Shown one piece after another: positions 1 to 13,027 of a stretch of 64,000 nucleotides of DNA. Both the position numbers and the translations under genes were made by a program. The notes under the pieces were generated by a model. The model saw nothing but the letters and a program-made list of their open reading frames with translations, made no database searches and was not told where the DNA came from. Origin of the DNA: Aegilops tauschii subsp. strangulata (lineage: Eukaryota > Streptophyta > Magnoliopsida > Poales > Poaceae); NCBI RefSeq assembly GCF_002575655.3, contig NC_053038.3, positions 148,010,885 through 148,074,884 of the forward strand, written 5' to 3'. Position 1 is the stretch's first letter; the number at the start of each line of letters is the position of its first letter.

Positions 1-1687
1 AAATGTTGGCGAGGAGGGGACCTCTGCTTCCCAGCCCGGCAATGGTAAGTCTCTCGCCTTTCGTCCCTATTCTTTTTCTTTTCTTGCTGACTCTTGGTCT
101 TGGCTTTGTCTTATCCCCTTCTTGGTATCCAGATCATCCGTTGGCGGACCAGGAGGACATAGACGGCATCATCGAGGATGTCGCCAAGGACGCTGCGGCA
201 GAGGCCGAGAAGATTGCTGCCGAGGAGACCACCAAGGGCGCTGCCGAAGACGCCGCCAAGGGGCCTGCCGGGGAGCCCGGCAAGGGGCCTGCCAGGGAGG
301 CCGGCAAGGCCACCACCAAGGAGGAGGTGGTCGATGACCAGCCTTCCTCCTCCGCTGCCTCCGGCTCCGGCAGGTATCTGAGGGTGACCGACGACCTCTT
401 CGTCCACCTCCCAGGGTCGTCAACTCCAGGGCGCCCATCGAGGGAGAGGTGTTCGACGAGGAGGTGCTTGCTGCCGCCAGGCTCGAGGTTGTTGATGAAC
501 CAAACACCGGTGGCGGCGGCTCTCGGAAGGAGCGGCTTCTCCAGGCCATGGGCGCCAACTTTCGGAAGCTCCAGGCGCTCCACCGCGCCCGCCTGGACAA
601 GGCCAAGTCCAGGATGGCAACGGTGGACAAGGCGGAGGCGGACCTCAAGGTGCGCGTCGCCGAGGCGCAGACTTGGTTCCGCCAAGCTAGCGAAGAGCTA
701 AAGGCCGCCCAGGGTAAGCTGGCCAAGCGCGACGTGGAGCTCACCATGAAGCTGGCTGAAATCAAGAAGGCCCAGGAGACGGCGGAGAGCTTGGCCGCCG
801 CAGCCGAGGCCGCTCGGACCCAACACCAGGTCGCGCTGAACTCCCAGGAGGAAGACCTTGCCGCGCATGAGGAGAAGCTTGCCGCAACGCTCTGCGGCAA
901 GGATGAAGAAGTGGAGAAGCTCATCGTGCAGCAGACCCAGGAGCTGGAGCAAAGGCACAGAGAGGCGCTCGATGCCCAGGCTCTGGTTCACGCCGGCAAG
1001 GTGAAGGAGCTGGAGGTGGCACAGGACGAGCTGAAGAAGTAGGCCCTGGAGCTGACGGGGTAGAGGGACGCGGCCAAGGGCGCCTTGGCTAACGCGTAGG
1101 CCGCAGTCCTCAGCAAGGCCGAGCTTCTCTCCACGGCCAACAACTCCATCCGGGACCTGAAGCTGAAGCTGGAAGGCCTTGAGGGGATGCTCTCGGAGGC
1201 CAATGCCCGGGAGGGGACCCTGGCCAAGGAGCTGGAGACCGAGAAGCAGCTGCGAAAGAACGAGGCCGCCCACCACAAGGAGTTCGTGGAGGGTGTGAAC
1301 CGCTGGATCGGCCGTCTCGTGGACGTCGCTGGCAGGATCACCTCGCAGCTGGCTACCATGGGGATGCCAAATGTGAGGTACGCCCCAGAGCGCAGTGGGA
1401 CTACCAATGCCAAGCTGACCCTGTTCTTCGAGGGCGTCCTCGGGGCCCTGGAGCAGTTCCACGCCAACAGGGCGGCTTTACTGGCCGACGAGAACCGAAC
1501 GCTCTGCCGGGGTGCCATGACCAAGGTCCTCACCAAGGTGGCGTACTGGAACCCCACCCTTGACTTCGATGCCGCGCTGGAGAGCTGGCCAGAGGGTACC
1601 GACCTCGCGCCGCTCAAGGAGCGTATCGAGCCCATCATCAGCCTCATCGACGGAATTCAAAGGGTGGAGGGCCAGCGTCGGGATTAG
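1..1687 (+). pseudogene. 3' part of a Gypsy-associated coiled-coil ORF (transposase_28-like), degraded
   Basis: The window opens inside this gene. A first exon appears to end before a GTAAGT donor at about 44, and the next starts after the acceptor at about 130. The product is Ala/Glu/Lys-rich: a low-complexity KGPAGEP-type repeat (about 230-310), then a long predicted coiled coil (about 540-1260) and a C-terminal region ending at the TAG near 1687. The style matches grass proteins annotated as 'putative gypsy type transposon', carried as an extra ORF by some Gypsy elements; this is family recall, not a search. It is broken: the frame shifts near 420, and three in-frame TAG codons lie between 1040 and 1100, each explained by CAG to TAG. 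It runs opposite to the LTR at 2351-3527, so it would be an antisense ORF if it belongs to that element. Confidence 0.6.
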
Positions 1688-2336
1688 GCACCCCGTTTCT
1701 TATCGCCGCTGCAGGTTCATGACCAAGACAATTTCTATCTTTAGTTAGAACCGCAGCAACAATTTGATGTAATATAGCTCCGCAGTACTTTTGATACAAT
1801 GCATGTTATTTTCCTGTTCGATTTTCATTTGTATGTCCACCCTACGTTAACCGGGTAGGCTTGCCGCGCGTAAATCCACGGCAGCGTCTTGGGGACGGAT
1901 CCCCATTGGCCTGCCGGGTGTGCTTGCTGCCGGGCGAACCACCTTACCGCCCTTAGCGCGGCCGCCCGAACTGTCGAGCTTGACTCGAGTCAGAATCGAG
2001 AGCGTTGCCGGTTGCGGAAGGCTACCCTGCCACTCTCGACGCGGCCGCTTGAGCTGTTGAGCGGACTCGAAACAGAACAAAGGCGTTGCCAATCGTGTCA
2101 GGGCCCCTTTGCATGCAGGTTTTCCATGCCAAGAACAAGATCTCCGAGGGGGATAACCTTATATAAGAAGGAATATCTAAAGTTTTGCATGACTTAGCTT
2201 TCTTGTCGCCGAACTGGCGCCCTTCGCGTATGTGGGCAGCGCCATCCTCTTGGCCATCTTCTTCTCAAGAAGTCGTGGCCACGAGAGACTGCTAGGCCGG
2301 CTGCTAAACCAGATTCTCACAACTGCGACTCCTACC
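1688..2336. other. Non-coding spacer between coiled-coil ORF and primer-binding site
   Basis: No credible ORF. It holds two diverged copies of a block around a GCGGCCGC core (about 1955-2000 and 2035-2075). It is probably the untranslated internal region of the Gypsy element whose LTR begins at 2351. Confidence 0.4.
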
Positions 2337-2346
2337 TGGCGCGCCA
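2337..2346 (-). other. Primer-binding-site-like sequence
   Basis: The palindromic TGGCGCGCCA followed (minus strand) by GGTAGG lies 4 bp outside the LTR end at 2351. Grass Gypsy elements commonly have TGGCGCGCCAGG-type sequence directly after the 5' LTR. It indicates that the LTR is a 5' LTR transcribed leftward. Confidence 0.5.
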
Positions 2347-2350
2347 AAGA

Positions 2351-3527
2351 TGTTGGTGGAAAACGACACCTATGGGATCAGAAGAATCCCTACTACGGTT
2401 GTCGGGGCGTGGGGTTGTGAGAAGAGAAGGATTAATAGTCAACATAGGGATCGTTTACCTAGGTTTGGGCCGCGAGGATGCGTAATACCCTAGTCCTGCT
2501 TTGGTGTGTATTTGGGAGAGTTCTTGAGCTCTCGAACTAGCTATGGTGGCTGCGTAGTCCAAAAGAGCCGAATCCCTCTCCAGTACGCCATGGGCCTCCT
2601 TTTATAGTCGAAAGGGGCTGCCAGAGTGGCACACAGGAGGTGGAAAGGTATATAGTGCTACGAGCTTATCGCCCGTGTTACAGGACAAGACGCGTTTAAT
2701 GGGTAGCTTAGGTGTCCCTTAGCTTTATCGGGCGCGGGAACGAGGCCCGTCACGTCCGGCGCCGCCTTGCCTTGCTTTGACACGCGCCCAGGCCAGCAAT
2801 GCATGCGGCGCCATGTAGGCAGGCAGGCAGCTGAGGTGGCGCGGTGGTAGGGTCATCACGAAGATCTGCATGCCACCACGCAGGTGCTTGCTGAGTTGGC
2901 GTAGAGGCCGCCCGTCGCCATGCAGGTGCCTGCCGAGCTAGTTGAGCTAGCAGCTGGTTGGGGACGACGGTGGAGTCTTGGTCGACGCGAGCCTGGCTGT
3001 GGCCCTGCTGAAGCCCTTGGCGAGGGCCTTGCTGGGGGCCCGGCAAGGGTCTTGCCGTGGCGTTGCAGTCGTCCTCGGCAAGGCGCTTGCCGGGGGTCTT
3101 GTGGATCTCCTCGGCAAGGATCCCGCCGAGGGTCGCCGTCTTCTGGTTCTCATCTAATCTCACATCTCTATGGTCTAGACAAAGATCTGCATGGCACCAC
3201 GGAGGTGCCTCCCGAGCCCTAGTTCCAATGTAGTTGGTTGGGTTGGAACCCGTGGGCTCAAGGGTGGCTCACTCTGTTGGCGTCGGGCGTGCCGCCCTGG
3301 CAAGGCCCTTGCCGGGGTTGCCCCAGCAAGGGTCTTGCCGGGGGAACCTGCTTCGCCCTTATGTCCTTTGTGTTCTTGGTCTTGGCGTTGCCTTGGCCGT
3401 CTTGTGCTTCGGCTTCTCTCCTGCTTCCCTCCTTTGCCCTGCTACGTGCGGCCGTGGCGTGCGGCTCTGACTGCCCGTGCACAAGTAAAGGGGTCAAAAG
3501 GAGAACCCCTAATTTTGTACACCGACA
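2351..3527 (-). mobile_element. Gypsy-type 5' LTR (1177 bp), leftward
   Basis: On the plus strand it starts TGTTGGTG and ends CACCGACA, an 8-bp terminal inverted repeat with one mismatch and the standard TG...CA form. The minus strand has a TATA-type core (TATAAAAGG near 2605), and the PBS-like site lies beyond its downstream end. The right end abuts a gag coding sequence that is interrupted exactly here, so this element inserted into another retroelement. The second LTR would lie left of the window. Confidence 0.65.
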
Positions 3528-5098
3528 AATGTCGTATCCTCACTCTCACCATCATTGTGGCGACGTTTATTCTTGCTCCGTCGGGGATTTCTGTTTCTTT
3601 CCCGAACCTCGGAGGTACCTGGTGCGTCTGGGTTTGTGTTTTTGCGAGCAAGCCAAATGTCTTTGCCCGCGCAAAAGTGGGTCATGAGGGAAGTAAGGGC
3701 TACCATAGTTCTTGGTTTGTCCTGGCCGAGCTGCCTCACAAACCATTCGTCCTTGACACTATGCTTAAAGGCAGCCAAGGCTTCAGCCTCCGGACCGTCG
3801 ACGATCAGATTTTCCTTGGTCAGGAATCGGTTCCAAAACTGTTGGGCAAATTCTCTGGATTGTTGCGTGATGCGATTTAGGTCGTCAGCATCTGGAGGCC
3901 GGACATAGGTGCCCTGAAAGTTTGCTCGGCAAGCGTCCTCAAGCTCTTCCAAGGAACCAACAGAGTCTTCAGAAAGGCTGTTCAACCAGTGTCTAGCTGG
4001 GCCTTTAAGCTTTAGCGGAAAATATTTGATGGCATGGAGGTCATCTCCTCACGCCATGTTGATCTGGAGGAGGAAATCCTCTATCCATACGGCTGGATCT
4101 GTACTTCCGTCGTATGGTTCGATATTCACAGGCTTGAAGCCTTCCGGGAATTGATGCTGCATTACCCTCTCTATGAAGCACAAGGGGTGTGCGGTGCCCC
4201 GAACTCGGGCTACATCACGTCAGAGGTCTTCGGCCCTCCTAACGTGCTGCTACTCCTAGACTCTATTGTTTTGGTTTAACCGATCATAGTATCCTTCCCG
4301 GTATGCGAGCAGGTCCTCTCTGGGTCCATAGATGGACCTGGTAAGGCCTCCACGAGCATCTAGGTCATGGCGGAGGTCGTACTCATAAGTGGGCCACACT
4401 TGATCCTTGCCGTGACGGCGAGGTGGGGCGGCTGGGTGTTCGGCCTCGTCAGCTTCCCTGTACCGCACTCTAGGGGGGTGGTTCGGTAGTTCGGCATTTG
4501 TGTACATTGGGTGTGTTGGCTCTGCAGCCTCGTCATCGAACTGGGGCAAAAGCCTTCACTTGGGATAACTCCTGGTTGGCAGATTGCGGCCGTACCCCTC
4601 TTCGGCAGCTAGGACTTTAGTCCAACGGTCGTTGAGGGTGTCATGTTCAGCCTTGACTTTGCGTTTTTGCTTCTTTACGTTGCGGGGGGTAGCTAAAGCC
4701 GCCACTTGAACCATTCTTGCTCCAGAGGGTCTTCGGGGACGATAAAATTGTCCTCCCCGAGACTGGCCTCCTCTTTAGAGAGTGGCAGGTACTTGCTATC
4801 CTTAGAGTCTCCATGGCTTTCCGGATTGAGCGAGTCCTCTTGCCCTGGGGGATCATCCTGATGATGCTCATTGGCTGCATCTCCGGTGAGGTTGTCCGTA
4901 TTATTTATGGTGTTATTCTCTGTCGAGTCTATGTTGCTTGCGTGGCTTTTACGTGGTTTTGATCGATGATGCTGTTTTCAGCGTTTGGGAGGCTCATCTC
5001 TGGGCTTTCCTCTGTCTTGATTAGAGGTGCTGTCATCGTCCTTGGGGGTGTCCACCATGTAACTGTCGTTGGTGGAAATGGCCGACCAGTTCCCATGA
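3528..5098 (-). pseudogene. Gypsy gag polyprotein pseudogene
   Basis: Read leftward from about 5098, this encodes a retrotransposon gag. It has an acidic N-terminal part, a stretch with VPEDPLEQE (about 4730), a basic coil ending in the PKRRL-like region (about 4555), and a capsid-like core. The core includes NFQGTYVRPPDADDLNRIT and LMTHFCAGKD, typical of Triticeae Gypsy gag. There are in-frame stops (for example near 4980 and 4690) and frame changes. The 3' part is removed by the LTR inserted at 3527, so nucleocapsid and pol are absent. It would assemble the retroelement particle if intact; this copy cannot. Confidence 0.75.
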
Positions 5099-5105
5099 CG
5101 GGGGG

Positions 5106-8100
5106 TGTCAGGACCCCGATTCTAAGTCACACCGATCTAGCATGTAACACCTCATATCACTTTGCGGCCTCAAGCACGGTATTCCCACAGGTGTCGCCTT
5201 ACCTGGCCCAGGACCGTTTGTGCCTTTTAGCTCACGTATATGATAGTGTCTCTAGCATCCATATGACAGAGAACCCAGGCCGACATAACTAGTCGTGAAC
5301 CCAAAGTGGCACTAACTTAGAGGGACAGGCATACATGAAACAACATCGAGCATGTCGGTCATCATCGTGTGAATCCGGGCCGTACCAACTGGGCCAACAG
5401 GACTCCGGGATTCTGGGCTATAGCAGGCTAGCAGGACTCCAGAAGTCACCGCGTGACATTTCCCCGAAGGGACAGACACATGAACGTGTGAATCACATGC
5501 CGGCCAGTCTAAGTGTTCCAGAGCAGTAGTGCTGGGCTAGCAGGACTCTGGTAAACCGGGCTGTAGCAGACTACCCTGGCTCAATGGAAGCACCAGACTA
5601 CATTTCCCCATAAGAGAGGCTACCAAGGATAGACAACTAGGTTGTCGGATCCCACACATACCAAACATTTCAATCATACACACAATATGCTCGATATGTG
5701 CAAATACAACATGGCATCACAACAAGACTCTACGACTCACAGTATTTATTCATTAGGCTCCGAGGAGCCAAGTATTACAAACATGGGTCTCATGACCCAA
5801 CATACAGAGCATACAAGCAACAAGCACATGCGGAAGCTTAAACATGTCTGAGTATAGACATCTACAAATGAGAAAGGCTGAGAACCCTGGCTATCTACAA
5901 GACCCTCCCAAGGGTACAAGAATGTAGCTGAGGTAACAAGCTAAACGTCGAAGTCCGCGCGGAACTACTAGTGAGAGTGAAGTCTCTCTGCAAAAACATA
6001 AATTAAGCAAACGTGAGTAAAAATGTACCCAACAAGACTTACATCAGAACTAGCTACATATGCAACAGTATCAATAAAGGGGTGGTGGAGTTTGACTGTA
6101 GCAAGTCAGCTTTGACTCGGTGGCTATCCTGAACCGCACACGAGTCCACATATTCACCAATCAATACAGCACTATGGATCCGCTCCCGTCTCCCTACGAG
6201 AATGCCATCCATAGCACTCACGCTTATCTTACGCATTTTAGAGTATCCACTTCCTCTTGTCTATGAACTGTACAGGCAACCCAGAAGTCCTTTACCACGG
6301 ACGCGGCTATTCGAATAGATGATGTTAACCCTGCACGGGTGTACTTCTTCACACACGCTCTCGACACTTACCACCATGTACACGTCATGTATCTCGGCAA
6401 CCTTCAAGCGGAAGCCTGGCGAGGGAGTCGGCCACGACCTGACTAACCACACAAGTCTCTCGTCCAGGTTTATCGCCTATTTGGGTTCCATCCGCAAGGA
6501 GATCCAGACGGGGTGTCGCTCACGGCCCCAAACGATGTGTACAGGGTTCCAAGCCCAGCAAACGGGCGGCGCTTGGCATACCCGGCCATGGTGCTTAGTC
6601 TGTCCCAAGCCCACCTGTACCGGGTGCCACTTGGTAGACTACTAACACTACCTACAAACACCAGAAACTAGTTGCAACTCCTGGACAGAGATCAGGTTGA
6701 TTAATAAGTCGAGAGAGCTTGGAGTGCCCGGAGCCCAATGTGTGGTAGTAGCTGTTCATGGATCACAAACACAGAACTCAGTTCCTAAGGACGGTTTCAA
6801 TGAGACAAACCACCATGTACTCCTACATGGCCTCTCACCGCTACCTTTACCAAATCGTGTTCACACACTTAACTCTCAATAGTAGGACATGTTCACCACA
6901 TTCCAATTCATCCCCGATGAACAGACCTGACTCAACTCTAAGCAGTAGCAGGCATGACAAACAAGCATGAATGAGTAGGCACATCAGGGCTCAAACAACT
7001 CCTACTCATGCTAGTGGGTTTCATCTAGTTACTGTGGGAATGACAGGTCATGCAGAGGAAAGGGGTTCAACTACCACAGCATGTAACAGTTGAATCGTTG
7101 TTGTCCTAATGTAGTAAAAGAGAGCAGGAGCGAGAGAGAGGGATTGTATCGGAATGAACAAGGGGGTTTGCTTGCCTGGCACTTCTGAAGATAGTGTTGT
7201 GTCTTCATCAGTGCCATCAATCACATCGTCGGAACATACGTCTACCGAGGGGGAACAACCACCGGCAAACACAAAAAGGAACAACATTCACTACAATGCA
7301 CAATCAAATGAATGACATGTCATGTTAAGGACTTGAATTGACCTAATGCAGTAGTAAGCCAAGTTAATTGAAGTGGAATTCAAACAAGGTTAAACTCCAA
7401 CTCCAAATGCTAGTTCATAAATTGTCCTAATCATGATTTATCTTATTCAGTGATGTTAACTTGTTCAAACATACATGAAAGTGCCATAACCTGGTTCTTC
7501 ATATTTTTCTGACAATTTTTCATATATATTTTATTTCATTTGGAGCTATAGATTATTTCTTATGATTTTTAGAAGTTTGGGGTATTTTCTGAAATTTATA
7601 AATCATTTCTGATTTATTTTAATTCCAGAAAAGGATTTATGAAGACGGGGTGACATGAGCACCATGTCAGCAAGTCAACTGGTCGGTCCAGGTCAAGCCT
7701 GACCAGTGGGGCCCGCTGGTTAGTGACCCGGTGACAGTTTTTCTCACATACAGGTGGGGCCAGTCAACGGTGACGTCAGCGGGTCAACTGACGTGTGGGG
7801 TCCACTGTGTTTAGGTTAAAACTTACCAGGGGTTTACCCCGTGGTTAAATAGGCGGTGGGGCCCACATGTCATCGACACGTGACACTAACTAAACACGAT
7901 TAACACCTAAACTAATGGCGCCACGTCAGCGTCACCGGAGTTAGATGCCAGCGACCTCAAGTCGCGGCGGAAGGTCGCCGGAGTGGCGCTACGGGCGACA
8001 GTGGGTCAAGCCAAGGGCACCAGTGGGTTGCCCTCGCTCGCCCGCATCCAGGTGTGGCACCTGCTGGTCGGGGGGTGATCTGTAGCAGCGACGGCGGCAA

Positions 8101-9139
8101 GTTGGGCAGCGGCCGGAGTTCGGCCAGGGCGGGGCTATGGCGTAGAGGTCATAAGCGACCAGGGAAGAAGCGGGAAACGACTCGGGGGCTCACCGCGAGT
8201 TCATAGGGAGGGTAAGTGGGCTCGGGGACGTCCTGTCAGCGGCGAATTCGGCGACGGTGTTCGATGTCCGAGGCGGTGAGGAAGATGACGATGGCGGCAA
8301 CACTGCAGGGCATCTGGGGTGCGTTCTTCGTCTTGGAGATTCACGGCGTCGAGGCGGAGCTAGTGGACGCAGCCACGGGGCATGGGGGCGGCGGTGGATG
8401 CGGTGCTACACGTTCACGGGACGGCGGTAGGCAGCTGCGCTTGGACGCGGGCGAGGAGAGAGCAGAGGGGGGGAGAGCCAGAGAGCGAGGGGGGAGTGAG
8501 GGGAGGCGTCGGGCGTCTGCGGGCGTGGATCAGGTCGAGGGAGGCAAGCAGGAGGTGGCCGGGAACGCACGCGCGCGCGCCACGCTTCCCCTCTGCCTAC
8601 TGGCAGGAGGAAGAAGACGGCTCTGCCCTCGGTGGGCTGGGCCGCTACAGTGCCAGAACAGGTAGGCCGGCCCAGGTAACTCTCTCTGTTTTCTAATTTA
8701 AATTATTCTGTTTTCTATTTATTGTGTTTTGTTTTCATTTAGTAAAATACTAAACCATTTTCTTAGCTTGTCAAAATTATCATGTGGCTAGATATAATAT
8801 ATCGGAGCCACTCACTATTTTACACAATTATTGGATTCATAAACTAGTTATTATGAATATAAATCCAATTCAAATAATTATTGGTTTGATTCAAAATCCC
8901 AAAATAATCATTTCTGAGATTCAAAAAATATTGGTTTGAGTTTTAGCTCTTGCCAATATCTCCAGAGATTAACAGGAACATTTTTGTTGGGCTCATTTGA
9001 ACGATTTCAATGTTGATCATTTTTGAAAGATTTTTTTGAGGCTTGAGAATTCCCTCAATTAAATTTCACTGGAATTTAGACATGATGCATAATGCACTCT
9101 GATGCAACTATTTACAAGCAAAATTCTAGGGCTGTGACA
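5106..9139 (-). mobile_element. Very long LTR (4034 bp) of a non-autonomous Gypsy-like element
   Basis: Plus-strand ends are TGTCAGGAC and GCTGTGACA: TG...CA with a 5-bp inverted repeat TGTCA/TGACA. On the minus strand a purine-rich tract ends right before the 9139 boundary, as a polypurine tract does before a 3' LTR. The body is non-coding; the GC-rich open stretch around 8216-8665 shows no recognisable product. LTR length and the non-coding internal domain resemble large retrotransposon derivatives such as Sukkula. The family assignment is inference. Confidence 0.6.
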
Positions 9140-11480
9140 ACTCACCCCCAATAAACAAGAATCTCATCCCGAGATTCAAGACGTGAGGTAAGAAATCGGA
9201 GAGGAGACAAAGCCAACACAATCTTCTCGATCCAACTGCCCTTCTCGAAGATGTTGATTCATTGCTCCAATTGATCTTGACGTCTTTGCTTTTGAGAACT
9301 TACCCAACACGATGACAAGGAAAGAAACTCTACAGTGATCGATCTTCACGAAGATCAAGCAAATCATGGTCAACCCACGAAATGAGATGTTGAAACATCC
9401 CTTGAGCTGAGACACAAAACACATATCAGGGGTGATGGAAGCCAGATGACGAAGGTTCAAATTGGTAGGCAACAATTCCACGCTTGAGTAGGATGGTGCA
9501 CGGTCTCAACGTAGCGAGGGGTTATTTGCCATGATCCCATAACAGGGCACCTACGAGGAGGTGACTCGTAGAATTATTCCCTTAAGTGGAAAAAAGAATT
9601 ACTTTTGATACAGAGATCATTGAAACTCTCTATATCAGCTTAAGGAAAATCACAATTGATCATTTCAAAGAGTTCAAAGGAATGGCATACTCAGACTAGA
9701 ATGGATGATGTGGACTACCTTGTTGAAGACAACGCAATGCATGATTTTTGCTTATGACCGAAAATGGATGGGACTCATGGTAAGTCCACTTTTAAAGATG
9801 ATCCTGGACAGCAACTGCTAAGAAGGACAACCCATGGGAAATTGGCACGACGGGGTGCAAGCTGGGAAAAAAATGCAAATGTTGGGAATGTTTCAACCAT
9901 CATATCTGCCTAAGATTCAGATCTGGTTAGAAATAGGATACTTCAGACTCAACATGTCTGAAAAGAAAGTTTGCAACACAATTCGATGAGATGACGTTGC
10001 GAGATTCTCGGGGGATGAACTACGATAGCAAGCTCCAAAACATGAGCTGGTTCTGCTACATACATGTGAACACGCTGTCCAAGACAAGTATGACCACATA
10101 GTAGCCTTACAATAATACACTACCAAGTTCTGGTTGGGAACCATCATTGCGGGTAACGAAGTCCTTACATAAGTCATATGATTAGCTCTTATGAAGGAGC
10201 TAATTCTCCTTGAAAAAATGAATCAGTGGCTTGGCGTGCTAGGAAACACATATGGAATGGAGGCGGCCAACCTATCAAACCATAGAGTACTTCGCACATG
10301 CATGACTGACTCGGGATGATTCCAAAGGAAGCAAAAACAAGCTTTCTCGAATCCACGGCGGCAACTTGCATCAAATGCACACGAATTAGAGGAAGTCACT
10401 CCTTTCATCCAAACATATCCTTCATGAATAGGACATGAAGAAAATTCTAACACAAGTTTCCACACTAGCTTAATGTTCAACATGAATCATGGAGGAGATA
10501 AAATGCTGCTGATGGGCTCGACATCAACTCATCGAAATTTCCATATCACTGGAGTACCACCATTACGTGAACAGGGGGATAGCATTGGTTAGACCAAAAG
10601 ATGTAATGGTGTAAGCCCGATGGATCAACCATAACTAAGACAACATCACGAACATCGTTGGTTCTGATTTGATTTGATGATAGCCATACTCAAATCAAAG
10701 TTTGGATAAGATGATAGGTCCATTAGCTGATCACGAAGATCAATCAATGAAGATATCATCTTTCTTCAACACACACAAACACAAGGATATCCCTTTGAAA
10801 ATGAACTAAGTCAACAGCTTTTATCCTCCAACTCTTCAAGTTGTTGTTCAGCTTAACCAACTAGCTCAGGGGTACGTACCCAACACAGATTCCTGGAGAA
10901 TGGCTGGTTTAGAGAAAAACCAACATGATCACGAACTCAACATAGCGATCAGGTGACAACCTGGTAATACTTCCGAGAAGATATTCAGAAAATCACGAAC
11001 CATCGATATGTTACTAAGCTCGAGATCAATCTTGCTTTTCAGGGCAAGACGATATGATCAAGGGAGCGAGGGGTTGACACAATCCCATCTCATGATCGAG
11101 GAGTGCACCAGGAAATTTGGACTAGGTAGCACGACCCATCTTAGAATGATGGTTCGGTAACCAACACGCTAAGAATGAAATTATCTTCTATTAACTACCA
11201 AGCAACGAGGTTGCTAGGAGTATTGACTTCACACATCATGGTTCAGCATTCCGGTTACATCAACACAGGAACCGAGGAATGAAGAATGATGGAGAGAAGT
11301 ATCACTGCATCAAGAATCCATAAGAGGTGGTGCAATTCCCACAACATTCTTGATATAAAGATGGTAATACTCTAGGATGGAACAAAACAAAAGCTGGATT
11401 GGCATTTTTATCTGCAGAATACAACTGCTTTGACCCAATCCTAGATGTGGATGGGGTACTAGAGTTTGTTTCTCCTAGTC
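9140..11480 (-). mobile_element. Internal domain of the long-LTR element, no coding capacity seen
   Basis: About 2.3 kb of even-composition sequence without a gag, protease, reverse transcriptase or integrase motif in any frame. Short open stretches (9176-9481, 10223-10483) have no recognisable domain. It ends abruptly near 11480 where a DNA element begins, so the PBS and second LTR are missing and the copy is truncated. Confidence 0.5.
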
Positions 11481-11679
11481 ATACCGGAATATATATAGCC
11501 GGTCTATTCTGCTAATATTATCAGAATAACTATTCTGATAACACTTCTGCACTGCACGCTCAACGCGAGTGCACTACACTTTCAGTAGCAGTGGTACTGC
11601 AATACAGAGACTAGTGAACTTCGTGTCAGAAAAAACTGCACACGGTATTTTTTTCGATACCTTATTCGCTCTAATTTTT

Positions 11680-12330
11680 TAACCATTTGTCGGAACAAGG
11701 CACATAATATAACGTTGAAAAGCTATGGATTAGGCGCTACTTTGCCATGTTGAACACTTGTCGAGATTCCTCATGGTTTGAGAGCAGTTTTGAAAATGGT
11801 GCGGCCCACGACCAGTGGTAGCGAGCATTTTTTCGCGTTTTTGTCTAAAGCACTCGTCAGAATGAAGCAAATCATACACCGTTGGAATGATATCGTTGAG
11901 GCGCATGTTTTTCATATCTATTATTTTCCCTAATTCGTTACGGTTTAAGAGTAGTTTCAAATTTCCTAAATCGTGAAATTCTGTTTTTCAATTTTTTTGA
12001 AATTTTCGGTACTGTTTTTGCTCCAGTTTTCTAACCGGTTGTCGAAATGAGGTGTATGATACACTGTTGGAAAGCTATGGACGAGGCGCAACTTTCATAT
12101 GTTGAAATGTTTATGAGATTCCTTACGGTTTTTAATTAATTTTGAAAATCGTGCGGCTAACGATGAGAGGCAATGGCCGTTTTTCACAAATTTTTTACAA
12201 ACCTTTGGTCAAAATGATTCACATTGTATGCCATTGGAAACATATCGATGAGGCACAACTTTTTCATGTAGAACACTCTCTCCGATTCCTTACGGTTTAG
12301 GAGCAATTTTAATTTTAACGAAATGCGGAC
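11680..12330. repeat. Diverged subterminal repeats of about 150-170 bp
   Basis: Several copies share a core resembling TTGGAAAGCTATGGACGAGG followed by CGCAACTTT and, later, GATTCCTTACGGTTT. Copies lie near 11715, 11880, 12070 and 12230. This is typical of subterminal repeat arrays in plant DNA transposons. Confidence 0.55.
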
Positions 12331-12360
12331 ACTCTGTTTTTTCGCGACACCAAAATCGTC

Positions 12361-12870
12361 GTATGTACTGCATCAGACAGAAACCACACTTCTTTTAGAT
12401 TGAAAACTGCACTTCATCGGACAAACAAGTGCACTGCATGATTTCTTTTTTTGTGGGACCTAAATTTTCCTAAACGAGGTGCAGTTCACTTCATGTCGAG
12501 TGTTGGTGAACCGCAATACTATAAAAAGTGAACCTCGAGACTACCGTAGACGGGTCGTACTGCATCAGATAGAAAACCGCACTTATTTAGACCAAAAACC
12601 GCACTTCATTGGACAGACAAGTGCATTGCATGATTTCTTTTTTGTTGGACGTAAATTTTTCCAAACGAGGTGGAGTGCACTGCTTCAGACTAAAAATCGC
12701 ACTTCATCGGACAAGCAGGTGCACTGCATGATTTCTTTTTTGTGGGACGTAAACTTTCCCAAACGAGGTGGAGTGCACTGCTTCAGACGAAAAACCGCAC
12801 TGCATCGGACGAGCAAGAGCACTTCATGATTTCTTTTGTCGGACGTAAAAAGTTTCAAGTGTGTACTACA
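12361..12870. repeat. Tandem repeat of about 97-120 bp, four units
   Basis: Units start near 12363, 12558, 12678 and 12775. Each contains GCACTGCAT or GTACTGCATCAGA, then CATGATTTCTTTTTT, then a GGACGTAAA...AACGAGGTG block. The motif ACTGCAT occurs one to three times per unit. Confidence 0.7.
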
Positions 12871-12964
12871 AAGTCCTTCGGAGCAAACTTTTCTAAAGAC
12901 CGGAGTGCACTGCATTTTTCTTTTTCTTTTTCTCTACAGAGTTTTGATTTTTCCCTTAGTGCAC

Positions 12965-12967
<3 letters not shown>

Positions 12968-13025
<58 letters not shown>
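12968..13025. repeat. (TA)n microsatellite
   Basis: About 29 uninterrupted TA dinucleotides. Confidence 0.95.

Positions 13026-13027
<2 letters not shown>

Noticed and set aside
134..924. Long minus-strand open frames opposite the coiled-coil ORF
   Set aside because: They mirror a GC-rich, codon-biased frame on the plus strand and have no domain of their own.
8216..8665. 149-codon open frame inside the 4-kb LTR
   Set aside because: It lies wholly within an LTR, is GC-rich and low in complexity, and has no conserved motif.
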